Positions 39,005-48,828 of a DNA stretch of 64,000 nt are shown here, piece by piece. Origin of the DNA: Alphaproteobacteria bacterium (GTDB taxonomy: Bacteria; Pseudomonadota; Alphaproteobacteria; Rhodospirillales; WMHbin7); assembly GCA_015231795.1 (NCBI GenBank), contig JADGAX010000004.1:209200-273199 (forward strand), given 5' to 3'. A program made the translations under genes and the position numbers. Each line of letters opens with the position of its first letter. Position 1 is the first letter of the stretch. The notes beneath the pieces were generated by a model. The model ran no database searches, was not told the origin of the DNA, and saw only the letters and a list, made by a program, of their open reading frames with translations.

Positions 39005-39787
39005 ATGCGCCGCATCATGATTGAGATACCCGCCCCTTTCGCCCCGCCGCCGCCTTGCCGCCAGGTTTCCGTGGTCGTGCCCGCCCAGAACGAAGATGAA
39101 AACGTGGTGCCGCTGATCGAGGAAATCGATAAGGCCCTGAACGGCTTCATCGATTTCGAGATGGTCTTCGTCGATGACGGCAGCACCGACGCCACTTGGC
39201 AGCGTCTGCAGCAGGCCAGAACCCGCTTTCCAAACCTTGTCATCCTGCGCCACGCCAAGGGCAGCGGGCAAAGTGTCGCCATCCGCTCGGGCGTTAAGGC
39301 GGCGCAGTATCCCTGGATCGCCACCCTGGATGGCGATGGACAAAACGATCCGGCCGACATTCCCGCCCTGGTCAAAGCGCTGAACGCGCTGCCCCCGAAC
39401 GGACAGCCGGTCATGATGGCGGGCCAGCGCGCCAAGCGCCGCGACACTTGGCTTCGCCGCTTTTCATCTAGGGTCGCCAATGGGGTGCGCCAGTTCTTGC
39501 TGAACGACGCCACGCCCGACACCGGCTGCGGATTGAAGCTGTTTCCCCGCCAATCCTTCCTGGACATGGCCCATTTCAACCATTTGCACCGTTTCTTGCC
39601 CGCCATGATGATCCGCCAGGGCGGGCGCGTCCTCAGCGTGCCGGTCAACCACCGCCCCCGCGAGCGTGGCATGTCCAAATATGGTCTTTGGAATCGCCTG
39701 TGGGTGGGTATCGTCGATCTGTTCGGCGTAATGTGGCTGATGACCCGCCCGATGGCCCCAAAGGTGACGGAAGTCGAAGGCCGATGA
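39005..39787 (+). CDS. Glycosyltransferase family 2 (polyprenyl-phosphate type)
   Basis: About 260 residues. The GT-A fold shows VSVVVPAQNEDENVVPLIEE, FVDDGSTDATW and the metal-binding TLDGDGQNDP, close to dolichyl/undecaprenyl-phosphate sugar transferases. The C-terminal NHRPRERGMSKYGLWNRL and GIVDLFGVMWLM end the domain without additional long helices. No clear ribosome site is seen; ATG at 39017 is an alternative start. Its stop overlaps the start of the DedA-like gene (ATGA), so the two are a membrane glycan or lipid-carrier unit. Confidence 0.88.
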   Translation: MRRIMIEIPAPFAPPPPCRQVSVVVPAQNEDENVVPLIEEIDKALNGFIDFEMVFVDDGSTDATWQRLQQARTRFPNLVILRHAKGSGQSVAIRSGVKAAQYPWIATLDGDGQNDPADIPALVKALNALPPNGQPVMMAGQRAKRRDTWLRRFSSRVANGVRQFLLNDATPDTGCGLKLFPRQSFLDMAHFNHLHRFLPAMMIRQGGRVLSVPVNHRPRERGMSKYGLWNRLWVGIVDLFGVMWLMTRPMAPKVTEVEGR

Positions 39788-40476
39788 GCCAGGCCCGGCT
39801 TGCCCGAAAGGTCCTGATCAAGGGCGCCATCCTGATCTTGTCGCTGATTGCCGCCGGTTACGCCTTGAAATGGCTGGGGATCGGCACGGATCTCAGCGAA
39901 CATTGGGTCGACAACGCCGTCAAGGGCCAGGGCTTGAAGGGCGAAATGGCCTACCTGCTGGCAGGCAGCCTGCTGGTCGGGGCTGGCTTTCCCCGCCAAG
40001 TCGTTTGTTTCATGGGCGGCTACGCCTTCGGCTTCCTTGAGGGGCTGGGCTGGTCGATGCTGGCCTCGGTGCTGGGCTGCGTGCTTTGCTTCTATTACGC
40101 CCGCCATCTGGGCCGTTCGCTGGTACAGCGCTGGTTCGGGGCCAGAATTCAAAAGATCGACGGTTTTCTGGCGGGCAATCCCTTTACCATGACCCTGCTG
40201 ATCCGCCTGCTGCCCCTGGGGTCGAACCTGTTGACCAACATCGCGAGCGGCGTCTCCAGCATCAAGCCAATGCCCTTTTTTAGCGGCTCGGCCTTGGGAT
40301 ATATCCCGCAAACTCTTGTTTTCGTGCTGCTGGGCAGTGGCATTCAGGTCGATACCGGGCTGCGCACCAGCCTAAGCGTCGCCCTTTTCGTCGTCTCGGC
40401 GGGGCTTGGCGTGTTCCTATATCGGCGCTTCCGCAAGGATCGCGGCCTGGACGCCGATTTGGACGAAGAGAATTAG
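39784..40476 (+). CDS. TVP38/TMEM64 (DedA-like) membrane protein
   Basis: A 230-residue membrane protein of the VTT/SNARE-associated family. An N-terminal helix (VLIKGAILILSLIAAGYAL) is followed by the re-entrant segment LVGAGFPRQVVCFMGGYAFGF and LARHLGRSL-like ARHLGRSLVQRW. The second half holds LIRLLPLGSNLLTNIASGVS and FFSGSALGYIPQTLVFVLLGSG, both diagnostic. DedA/TVP38 proteins translocate lipids, including undecaprenyl phosphate in some cases. Coupling to a GT2 that likely uses the same carrier lipid fits such a role. Confidence 0.88.
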   Translation: MSQARLARKVLIKGAILILSLIAAGYALKWLGIGTDLSEHWVDNAVKGQGLKGEMAYLLAGSLLVGAGFPRQVVCFMGGYAFGFLEGLGWSMLASVLGCVLCFYYARHLGRSLVQRWFGARIQKIDGFLAGNPFTMTLLIRLLPLGSNLLTNIASGVSSIKPMPFFSGSALGYIPQTLVFVLLGSGIQVDTGLRTSLSVALFVVSAGLGVFLYRRFRKDRGLDADLDEEN

Positions 40477-40520
40477 ACCTCTCTAAATAAAGTGATTTCC
40501 GCAAATTTTGGTCCGTCCGC

Positions 40521-40549
40521 TTGACAGGGGCGGCTTCCTGCACTATTTG
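40521..40549 (+). promoter_or_regulatory. Housekeeping promoter of groES-groEL
   Basis: A perfect -35 TTGACA (40521-40526) and -10 TATTTG (40544-40549) separated by 17 bp. The CIRCE element begins 1 bp after the -10, so repressor binding would block transcription start. Confidence 0.75.
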
Positions 40550-40550
40550 G

Positions 40551-40577
40551 TTAGCACTCGCCGGCCTTGAGTGCTAA
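40551..40577. promoter_or_regulatory. CIRCE element (HrcA operator)
   Basis: TTAGCACTC-N9-GAGTGCTAA, an exact match to the CIRCE consensus. It lies directly downstream of the -10 and 46 bp before the groES ATG. HrcA binds this element and releases it on heat shock. hrcA itself is not in the window. Confidence 0.97.
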
Positions 40578-40623
40578 CAAGCCGGGGTATCCTAAACTTT
40601 CAATTATGACGGAGAACGAACCC

Positions 40624-42601
<1,978 letters not shown>

Positions 42602-42631
42602 AGTCCAGCCACCTAGTTGCCTAACGCATTG

Positions 42632-42663
42632 GGGCCGCCCTTCGGGGCGGCCCTTTTGTTTTG
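42632..42663 (+). terminator. Rho-independent terminator of groESL
   Basis: Stem GGGCCGCCC / GGGCGGCCC (42632-42640 and 42645-42653) with a TTCG loop, followed by TTTTGTTTT. A near-identical copy lies at 43325-43356. Confidence 0.93.
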
Positions 42664-42676
42664 GGTCGGCTGAAGC

Positions 42677-42682
42677 TATAAT
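42677..42682 (+). promoter_or_regulatory. -10 promoter element of the second ParD/ParE pair
   Basis: Perfect TATAAT ending 6 bases before the antitoxin ATG at 42689. Transcription would begin at or next to the start codon, so the mRNA is probably leaderless. No Shine-Dalgarno fits in this gap. No good -35 is visible; its place is taken by the groEL terminator T-tract. Confidence 0.5.
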
Positions 42683-42688
42683 GACGCC

Positions 42689-42937
42689 ATGAACAAGATG
42701 CTTGAGAAAGCCTTGACCGAATTGCAGCGCCAGCCTGACGACATGCAGGAATTCGTGGCGTGCCTGATCTTGAACGAGTTGGAAAGCGAGAAGTCTCTTT
42801 CCTCGCTCGAAGGCAAGAACCAGCTTCGCAAGGCCATTCAGCTTGGACTGGATCAATTGGACGAGGGCCAGGGACTGGATGGAGCGCAGGTTCTGTCCGA
42901 GTTGAAAAGCATGCGCGATCAAAGGCGCCATGCCTGA
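42689..42937 (+). CDS. Antitoxin of a ParD/ParE-like pair
   Basis: An 82-residue acidic helical protein. The C-terminal half, QLRKAIQLGLDQLDEGQG and LDGAQVLSELKSMRDQRR, is the segment that ParD/CopG-type antitoxins use to bind ParE. The N-terminal half (MLEKALTELQRQPDDMQEF) differs from classic ribbon-helix-helix antitoxins and resembles the DUF-type antitoxins with a leading helix. It overlaps the toxin gene by 8 bp. The call rests on this context and the C-terminal motif. Confidence 0.78.
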   Translation: MNKMLEKALTELQRQPDDMQEFVACLILNELESEKSLSSLEGKNQLRKAIQLGLDQLDEGQGLDGAQVLSELKSMRDQRRHA

Positions 42938-43217
42938 TTTTATTGTCGCCCCGGCGGCCAGGCAGGACTTAATCGACATCTGGAATTTTGTTGCCGATAG
43001 CGACACAGCTGCGGCAGACCGTTTGATCGACAGGTTCGATGAAGCGTTCGCACGACTTGCCGCCGCGCCGGGCATTGGGCATCAGCGATCCGATCTGACA
43101 AGCCAGCCCGTTCTATTCTGGCCCGTACTTCGATACCTGATCGTCTACAGGAAGGGCACTGCCTTAGAAATCGTCCGCGTTCTCAGCGGCTACCGGGATA
43201 TTCCAAGCCTTCTTTAG
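42930..43217 (+). CDS. ParE/RelE-superfamily toxin
   Basis: A 95-residue ParE-type toxin: FIVAPAARQDLIDIWNFVAD at the start, AADRLIDRFDEAFARLAAAP (the long helix) and GIGHQRSDLTSQPVLFW, then VLRYLIVYRKGTALEIVRVL and SGYRDIP at the end. This is the standard ParE pattern and is clearly different from the first toxin at 1997. Downstream of its stop begins a copy of the groEL 3' end, so the pair sits inside a duplicated groEL tail. Confidence 0.88.
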   Translation: MPDFIVAPAARQDLIDIWNFVADSDTAAADRLIDRFDEAFARLAAAPGIGHQRSDLTSQPVLFWPVLRYLIVYRKGTALEIVRVLSGYRDIPSLL

Positions 43218-43229
43218 CTTTGTTGCGGC

Positions 43230-43256
43230 ATGAGCGGCATGGACTTCCAAAGTCCA
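43230..43256 (+). repeat. Degenerate copy of the groEL 3' end
   Basis: 27 bases match 42581-42607 (the last codons, stop and following bases of groEL) with 2 mismatches. One mismatch turns the TAA stop into CAA. It is followed, after 68 bp, by a copy of the groEL terminator (43325-43356), whereas the original spacing is 24 bp. Confidence 0.85.
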
Positions 43257-43324
43257 CGCCCCGATCACGCGGCCGCGCGCCTGGGTTGGTGGGGCGGCCG
43301 GTAAGCGGACGCGCATCAAGCACT

Positions 43325-43356
43325 GGGCCGCCTTTCGGGGCGGCCCTTTTGTTTTG
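43325..43356 (+). terminator. Second copy of the groESL-type terminator
   Basis: GGGCCGCC / GGCGGCCC stem with TTTTGTTTTG tail; 32 positions match 42632-42663 with one mismatch. It probably now ends the ParD/ParE-like transcript. Confidence 0.88.
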
Positions 43357-43383
43357 CTTGATCATTCCAGCACCTGGCGATAT

Positions 43384-43402
43384 TGTAGTGTAATTATCTA
43401 CA
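43384..43402. promoter_or_regulatory. Palindromic operator candidate of the Phd/PIN pair
   Basis: TGTAG and CTACA flank TGTAATTAT, a -10-like AT core, ending 10 bases before the antitoxin ATG. Position and symmetry fit autoregulation by a Phd/YefM antitoxin. Confidence 0.5.
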
Positions 43403-43412
43403 TGAGGGTGCC

Positions 43413-43655
43413 ATGCGCCATGTCTCAGCCGCCGACGCCAACCGGCACTTCTCGCAATTGCTTCGCAACGTTCAGGAAGGTGAAAGCGTGACGGTGACGT
43501 CGCACGGTCGCCCGGTCGCCGTCATCTTGCCAGCCACCCCGGCCTTGGCTGAACCGAAACGGCTGGCCCGCGCCAACTTGTTCAAGCATCTGTCCGCCCA
43601 ACCCGCCATGGGCATCAGCTTTGATCGTGACGAGTTGTATGAGGATGAGGCGTGA
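43413..43655 (+). CDS. Phd/YefM-family antitoxin
   Basis: An 80-residue protein with the Phd/YefM N-terminal domain: HVSAADANRHFSQLLRNVQE followed by GESVTVTSHGRPVAVILPA, the highly recurrent antitoxin signature. The acidic C terminus (FDRDELYEDEA) would bind the toxin. The stop overlaps the toxin's GTG start by 4 bp. Palindromic operator candidate upstream. Confidence 0.92.
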   Translation: MRHVSAADANRHFSQLLRNVQEGESVTVTSHGRPVAVILPATPALAEPKRLARANLFKHLSAQPAMGISFDRDELYEDEA

Positions 43656-44095
43656 TCGTCGGCCTCGACACCAATATCCTGGCCTATGCCGAGGGTGTGA
43701 ACGACGCGTTCCGCCAGGAACGCTCTGTTGCCCTGCTTCAGGCCCTTCCGGCAAATGGCGTCATGGTGCCGGTGCAGGCGTTGGGTGAGCTGTTTCGCGT
43801 CCTGACGTCAAAAATGAAGCGGCCAAACCAGCAGGCCAGAGACGCCATCGCCTGTTGGCAGGATGCTTTTTCCACCTGCGCAACCACCGCAACGGCCTTT
43901 CAATCCGCTTTGGATTTGACAGTTGCCCATCGCCTTTCGATCTGGGATGCGCTGATACTCAGCGTCGTTGCCGAGAATGGATGCCGGATCCTTCTTTCCG
44001 AAGACATGCAACACGGCTTCACATGGCGGGGCACGACCGTCGTCGATCCATTCTCGGAACCGACGCACCCACTGCTTATGCAAGCGACATCTTAA
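43652..44095 (+). CDS. PIN-domain toxin (VapC-like)
   Basis: A 147-residue PIN-domain ribonuclease candidate. Acidic active-site residues are in IVGLDTNILAYAEG (first Asp), VPVQALGELFRVL (Glu), SIWDALILSVV (Asp) and LLSEDMQHGF (last acidic pair), which is the full VapC set. GTG start with GTGA overlap onto the Phd-type antitoxin gene. Its 3' end overlaps the convergent glgP by 4 bp. VapC toxins cut specific tRNAs or rRNA; the target here is unknown. Confidence 0.92.
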   Translation: MIVGLDTNILAYAEGVNDAFRQERSVALLQALPANGVMVPVQALGELFRVLTSKMKRPNQQARDAIACWQDAFSTCATTATAFQSALDLTVAHRLSIWDALILSVVAENGCRILLSEDMQHGFTWRGTTVVDPFSEPTHPLLMQATS

Positions 44096-46632
44096 CCCGC
44101 CGTCACCGGCGTCAGCTTCCAGATTTCGGCGTTGTATTCTTCCATCGTGCGGTCGGTCGAGAACTTGCCGGAGCGGGCGGTGTTCAAGATGCTCATGCGC
44201 GTCCACTTGTCTTGGTCGCGGTAAGCCGCCGCCGCCTTTTCCTGCGCTTGGACGAACGAGCCGAAATCGGCCGCCACCAGCCAAGGATCGTGCGGGCTGC
44301 GAATGGCGTCGATGATGGAATCGAACAGCCCCTTTTCGAAGCGGTTGAAATGGCCGGATTCCAGCAGTTCCATCACCCGCGCCAAATCGGGATCGGCATC
44401 GATGATGGCCTGGGGATCGTAAGCGGCTCTGGCGGCTTCCACCTGCTCGGCCGTCAAGCCGAACAAGAAGAAATTTTCCTCGCCCACTTCTTCCAGAATT
44501 TCGATATTGGCCCCGTCCAGCGTGCCGATGGTGACGGCCCCGTTCATCATGAATTTCATGTTGCCCGTTCCCGACGCCTCTTTGCCCGCCGTCGAAATCT
44601 GCTCGGACAGATCGGTGCCGGGCGCTATGACTTCCATCGCCGATACGCGGTAGTTGGGCAGGAAGGCCACCTTCAAGCGGCCATCGATGTCGGGGTCGCT
44701 ATTGACCACATCGGCCACTTTGCAAATCAGGCTGATGATGCTTTTCGCCATCTTGTAGCCAGGTGCTGCCTTGCCGCCGATCAACACGCAGCGGTTCGTC
44801 CAGTTGGCGTTGTCGCCGTTTTTCAGGCGGGCGTACAAATGGATGACGTGCAAGATGTTCAAAAGCTGGCGCTTGTATTCATGGATGCGCTTGACCTGCA
44901 CGTCGAACAGGGCGTCGGGATCGAAATCGACCTTGCAGTCATGCCTAACCATGCGGGCTAGGCGCTCCTTGTTCAGCCGCTTGGTGCGCCGCCACTGTTC
45001 CTTGAAGGAGGCGTCGTCGATTTTGCCGGCCAGGGCGCTTAACTGATCCAGCTTGGTGATCCAGCCTTCGCCGATGACGTCTGAGATCAGGCGCGACAGT
45101 TCGGGATTGGCCGAGGCCAGCCAGCGGCGTTGCGTGACGCCATTGGTCTTGTTGTTGAACTTGTGCGGCCATAATTCGTAGAAATCGCGAAACAGACCCT
45201 TTTGCAGCAGATCGGAATGCAGGGCCGCCACGCCATTGACCGAGAAACTGCCCGCGATGGCCAGATAGGCCATGCGTACCTGCGGATCGGGGCCTTCTTC
45301 GATCAAGGACATGCGGGCCATGCGAGCGCTGTCGCCCGGCCAGCGGCGCGACACTTCGGTCAGGAAGCGGGCGTTGATCTCGTAGATGATTTCCAAAAGG
45401 CGCGGCAACAGCAAGCCAAACAGGCGAACCGGCCACTTTTCCAGCGCTTCGGGCAGCAATGTGTGATTGGTGTAGGCCATGGTCGAGGTGACGACCCTCC
45501 AGGCCTCGTCCCATTCCAGGCCTTGCTCGTCCATCAAGAGGCGCATCAGTTCCGGCACGGCGCAACTGGGATGAGTGTCGTTCAACTGGAAACAGTTCTT
45601 GGCGGCGAATTGCGAAAAGTCGTCGCCATGATGCAATTCCCAGCGTTCCAGCACGTCTTGCAGACTGGCCGAGGCCAGGAAATATTGCTGGCGCAAACGC
45701 AATTCCTTGCCGTTCTCGCTGGCGTCGTTGGGATACAGAACCATGGTGATGTTTTCGGCGGCATTCTTGGCCGCCACCGATTCAGGATACGAACCGGCAT
45801 TGAACTCGCCCAGGTCGAATTCGTCGGTCGCCGCAGCGCTCCACAACCTTAATACATTCACCGTGCCATTCCGGTATCCCGGCACCAACACGTCATAGGG
45901 AACGGCCAGCACATCCTTGCTATCCACCCAGCGCACGTAAAGACGGCCCCTTGGATCGCGGTAATGTTCGGTGCGCCCGTAATATTGCACGCGCCTAGTA
46001 TGTTCGGGGCGCTCCAATTCCCAAGGATTGCCGTCTCTCAGCCAATGATCGGGCTCTTCGACCTGGCGTCCGTTCTCGATGTTCTGGCGGAACATGCCGT
46101 ATTCATAGCGGATGCCATAGCCCATGACCGGAAAACTTAGACTGGCGCAGCTATCCAGAAAGCAGGCGGCCAGACGGCCCAGGCCGCCATTGCCCAGCCC
46201 CGCATCCTGTTCGTTGTCAATCAGCTCTTCCAAATCCAGGCCAAGCCGTTTCATCGCCGCTTCGCTGGCCGTGCCCAGCCCCAGATTGAGCAGCGCGTTG
46301 GACAGGCTGCGACCCATCAAGAATTCCAGTGACAGGTAATAGGCGTGCTTGGCGTCCGCCGCCTCATAGGCGTTGCGCGTTCTCTTGTAGCGTTCCATCA
46401 AACGGTCGCGCACCGCCAGCACAAAGGCGCGGTAGGGATAGTGCGACGAACGGCAATGTTTGTCGCGCCCCAAAAGGCTGCCGAAATAGCGGCGCACATC
46501 CAGGGTCAGTGCCTCTTCGTCCATGCCAAGCGGTGGAAGCTCATAAAGCAACGAAGCGGGTTTGCCGCTTCTAAGCGGCTTCATCCGCGAAGGTCCGTGA
46601 TTCATCGGCAATTGTCCCCGATTTGCTGTCAT
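44092..46632 (-). CDS. glgP: Glycogen phosphorylase
   Basis: An 846-residue GT35 enzyme that releases glucose-1-phosphate from glycogen. It has EQDAGLGNGGLGRLAACFLDS near the N terminus, the FQLNDTHPSCAVPELMRLLMD region, KFNNKTNGVTQRRWL, and the pyridoxal-phosphate site STAGKEASGTGNMKFMMNGA with the Schiff-base lysine. Start uncertain between ATG at 46632 and 46605; neither has a strong ribosome site. No other glycogen genes are in the window. The promoter would lie in a region with an array of long hairpins. Confidence 0.96.
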   Translation of the reverse strand: MTANRGQLPMNHGPSRMKPLRSGKPASLLYELPPLGMDEEALTLDVRRYFGSLLGRDKHCRSSHYPYRAFVLAVRDRLMERYKRTRNAYEAADAKHAYYLSLEFLMGRSLSNALLNLGLGTASEAAMKRLGLDLEELIDNEQDAGLGNGGLGRLAACFLDSCASLSFPVMGYGIRYEYGMFRQNIENGRQVEEPDHWLRDGNPWELERPEHTRRVQYYGRTEHYRDPRGRLYVRWVDSKDVLAVPYDVLVPGYRNGTVNVLRLWSAAATDEFDLGEFNAGSYPESVAAKNAAENITMVLYPNDASENGKELRLRQQYFLASASLQDVLERWELHHGDDFSQFAAKNCFQLNDTHPSCAVPELMRLLMDEQGLEWDEAWRVVTSTMAYTNHTLLPEALEKWPVRLFGLLLPRLLEIIYEINARFLTEVSRRWPGDSARMARMSLIEEGPDPQVRMAYLAIAGSFSVNGVAALHSDLLQKGLFRDFYELWPHKFNNKTNGVTQRRWLASANPELSRLISDVIGEGWITKLDQLSALAGKIDDASFKEQWRRTKRLNKERLARMVRHDCKVDFDPDALFDVQVKRIHEYKRQLLNILHVIHLYARLKNGDNANWTNRCVLIGGKAAPGYKMAKSIISLICKVADVVNSDPDIDGRLKVAFLPNYRVSAMEVIAPGTDLSEQISTAGKEASGTGNMKFMMNGAVTIGTLDGANIEILEEVGEENFFLFGLTAEQVEAARAAYDPQAIIDADPDLARVMELLESGHFNRFEKGLFDSIIDAIRSPHDPWLVAADFGSFVQAQEKAAAAYRDQDKWTRMSILNTARSGKFSTDRTMEEYNAEIWKLTPVTAG

Positions 46633-46761
46633 TGACGCACCCCAGGACAGGATAACCCAGTTGGGTGGGAGCCGGGAAGCGACGCTGTTTGGATAGCATG
46701 GGTCCGGCCCCATTTTCGCCGTGAATTTTATAATATGTATTTCTACCTGGAATGTCCATGG

Positions 46762-46837
46762 CTAGTGGCCCATTCCGACATTTGCGCCCCGTCGCGGCAG
46801 TCTCGAAAGCAAATGTCGGAATCAACAGGACCACTAG
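46762..46837. repeat. Long hairpin element A
   Basis: A 76-bp inverted repeat: outer arms CTAGTGG (46762-46768) and CCACTAG (46831-46837), inner arms ATTCCGACATTTGC (46772-46785) and GCAAATGTCGGAAT (46809-46822), with a 23-base loop. Its first 35 bp recur exactly at 46925-46959. Confidence 0.9.
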
Positions 46838-46850
46838 CAACTATATGTTT

Positions 46851-46928
46851 CTAGTGGAGCTTTTGTATTTGACATTCGAGATCAAGCGCGCTGACCGTGG
46901 GACTCGAATGTCAAATTCGCTCCACTAG
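46851..46928. repeat. Long hairpin element B
   Basis: A 78-bp inverted repeat with the same outer arm extended: CTAGTGGAGC (46851-46860) and GCTCCACTAG (46919-46928), but a different inner stem, ATTTGACATTCGAG (46867-46880) and CTCGAATGTCAAAT (46903-46916). Thirteen bases separate it from element A; its last 4 bases are the first 4 of element C. Confidence 0.9.
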
Positions 46929-46966
46929 TGGCCCATTCCGACATTTGCGCCCCGTCGCGCCACTAG
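46925..46966. repeat. Truncated hairpin element C
   Basis: 42 bp beginning with 35 bases identical to the start of element A and ending with CCACTAG. The inner right arm present in A is missing, as if one side of the hairpin had been deleted. Shares CTAG with the end of element B. Confidence 0.85.
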
Positions 46967-46972
46967 CGCATG

Positions 46973-47011
46973 AAAATGCCGACGAACGCTAGGGGCATCC
47001 GTCGGCATTTT
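46973..47011 (-). terminator. Hairpin terminator of the secreted cysteine-rich protein gene
   Basis: Stem AAAATGCCGACG / CGTCGGCATTTT with a 15-base loop; T-run on the minus strand. It lies 42 bp after the stop of the minus-strand gene at 47053. Confidence 0.75.
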
Positions 47012-47052
47012 GCATTTATACCGGTGCGGCGTTTTTAGCGCCGCAACAGCGA

Positions 47053-47370
47053 TCAATCACCCCAATTGGAGTACTTTTCGCAGATCTTGTTGGTCTTAGC
47101 ACCCTTGGCGGTCTCGGAGAACTTGGCCAAGCTGCCCTTGAAGTCTTCAGGCGTCTCGTTCCACATGCAGGTACACCAAGCTTCCGCCTTGGTCTGACCG
47201 GCGATGGGGCTCTTTTCTTCGCCGCCTTCGTACTTCTTCAGCGCATAGGCCTTGCAAGCCTTGTACTGAGCGTCTCCGGCGGGAACCTTGTTGTACTCGT
47301 CGGCCGCGAAAGCGGCGCTTGAAACGCTCAACGAGAACAGAGCGGCAAGCATAATCATCATCGACTTCAT
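47053..47370 (-). CDS. Small secreted cysteine-containing protein, 105 aa
   Basis: A 105-residue protein with a clear signal peptide (MIMLAALFSLSVSSAAFA, cleavage before ADEY). The mature part has four cysteines: YKACKAY, WCTCMW and KICEKY, which could form two disulfides or bind metal. I recognise no family. GGAG about six bases before the ATG at 47370 rejects the longer frame to 47562. A hairpin terminator follows. Neighbouring genes on both sides also make exported products. Confidence 0.78.
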   Translation of the reverse strand: MKSMMIMLAALFSLSVSSAAFAADEYNKVPAGDAQYKACKAYALKKYEGGEEKSPIAGQTKAEAWCTCMWNETPEDFKGSLAKFSETAKGAKTNKICEKYSNWGD

Positions 47371-47506
47371 GTAACGCTCCTTTTCTGCATGTCGGCTTTG
47401 AGGCCGCCACGCTTGATATGAACGGCCAATCCGCTCACATTGCTTTGGGGAAGGTCTTTCCCCTTTCCAATTCGCGCCGGGAAAACGCCCAGCGCCAAGC
47501 CGCAAA

Positions 47507-48634
47507 TCATCTGCGCTTTTTTGACGGATCCTTCTCGGATTTCTCCGCCTTGAACAGCGCAATCGCCACCTTGTCCGTAACGCTCTCGTCGCTGATCGCG
47601 TTGCCGTTCGTCATGAAGATGATCGCCGTTTGACGCTCGGGGTAGTACCTCACCTCGGCTTCGAACCCATCTTCCAGGCCATCATGACCGACCCATTGGC
47701 CCCACTTGCTTTCGCCCAACTGAACGCCCAAACCATATTCTTCATCGTGAACCGAAGGTTTGATCATGCGCGCCAGCGTGCTGGGCTTGAGCAGCTTTCC
47801 GTCTCTGAACAGCGCGAAGACGAAGCGCTCAAGGTCACCTGCCGTCGTGACCAGCGGGCCATCGCCAAGCGGGCTGTTCCAGGCAGACTGGCTAACATCC
47901 ACCTCCTCGCCGTCTTCCTCCAGATCTGCGTAGCCGTGCGCCAGCTTCACGTTTTCGCCTGTGGCGCCGACCGTCGTGTCGCGCATCCCGGCCTTGTCCA
48001 GCACGCGCTTTTGCAGCGCGCTTTCGAATGACGCGCCATCGGCTTGCGCCACAACGGCGCCCAACAAGACATAGTTGCTGTTGCTGTATTCATGCGCCTC
48101 GCCGGGGCGCCCAGTCGCCTCTTCCTCAAAGGCGAAGGGCAGCACGCGTTCCGGCGTCAGGCGGGTTGTGTTGGCATGGTAGAATTGCGCAAAATCGTCG
48201 GTCAGGTAATCGGGAATGCCCGATGTGTGATCGAGAAGCTGACCCAGCTTGGCCTTTTTGGCGTTGGGCAGCTTTCCGATATTTGGCAGCTTGCCCACCA
48301 GCGACGCCACTGGCGCGTTTTCGTCCAGCTTTCCTTCCTCGATCAACTGCAGCGCCGCCGTCGCCGTCGCCAACTTCCCAACCGACGCTACGTAGAAGCG
48401 GCTGTCCGCCTCGACCGGCGTCTTGCGACGCCGATCAGCCATTCCCGATACGGCCAGGATGCGTTGCCCCGGCATCGAAACCAGCAACACGCCGCCGGGC
48501 AAATCCTCTTGCTCGACATAGCCGTCAAGGATCTTTTGAATGGCGCGCTCCTGAACGGGCTCCGCTTGCGCAGACGCGATAGTCAACAGGATACCCAGCA
48601 TGACAAGGACCCTTTTTGACGCGAAGAAACACAT
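47507..48634 (-). CDS. Serine hydrolase of the beta-lactamase/transpeptidase fold, secreted
   Basis: A 375-residue exported enzyme. A signal peptide (RVLVMLGILLTIASAQA) precedes the catalytic domain. The SxxK nucleophile motif is ASVGKLATA, the second motif YSNSNYVLLG (Tyr-x-Asn) and the third conserved region near GHDGLEDGFEAEVRY. This is the class C beta-lactamase/EstB/D-aminopeptidase-like group; antibiotic resistance cannot be inferred. AGGCGG six bases before the ATG at 48634 fixes the start. Twenty-one lysine/aspartate-rich residues end the protein. Confidence 0.88.
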   Translation of the reverse strand: MCFFASKRVLVMLGILLTIASAQAEPVQERAIQKILDGYVEQEDLPGGVLLVSMPGQRILAVSGMADRRRKTPVEADSRFYVASVGKLATATAALQLIEEGKLDENAPVASLVGKLPNIGKLPNAKKAKLGQLLDHTSGIPDYLTDDFAQFYHANTTRLTPERVLPFAFEEEATGRPGEAHEYSNSNYVLLGAVVAQADGASFESALQKRVLDKAGMRDTTVGATGENVKLAHGYADLEEDGEEVDVSQSAWNSPLGDGPLVTTAGDLERFVFALFRDGKLLKPSTLARMIKPSVHDEEYGLGVQLGESKWGQWVGHDGLEDGFEAEVRYYPERQTAIIFMTNGNAISDESVTDKVAIALFKAEKSEKDPSKKRR

Positions 48635-48828
48635 ATGTCTTGCCGCCTCAGTTTGCATTGTGGCCGATTCGTAAAGTTGCGTTGTCGATCGCATCGTCGC
48701 GCGCGCACCCAAGGCGTCTGCATCCATCAAATTTGATGCAGCGCCTTCCCCCCCCATCGAAATCCATGACTGATGGATTTCACCGTCCCAGTCTGTATCG
48801 TCAGGGAACCCCCGTTCCCCTTTGCCCA

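Noticed and set aside
46762..46966. A CRISPR array or attachment-site cluster
   Set aside because: The repeats are inverted hairpins with few copies and no regular spacers, and no cas or integrase gene is near.
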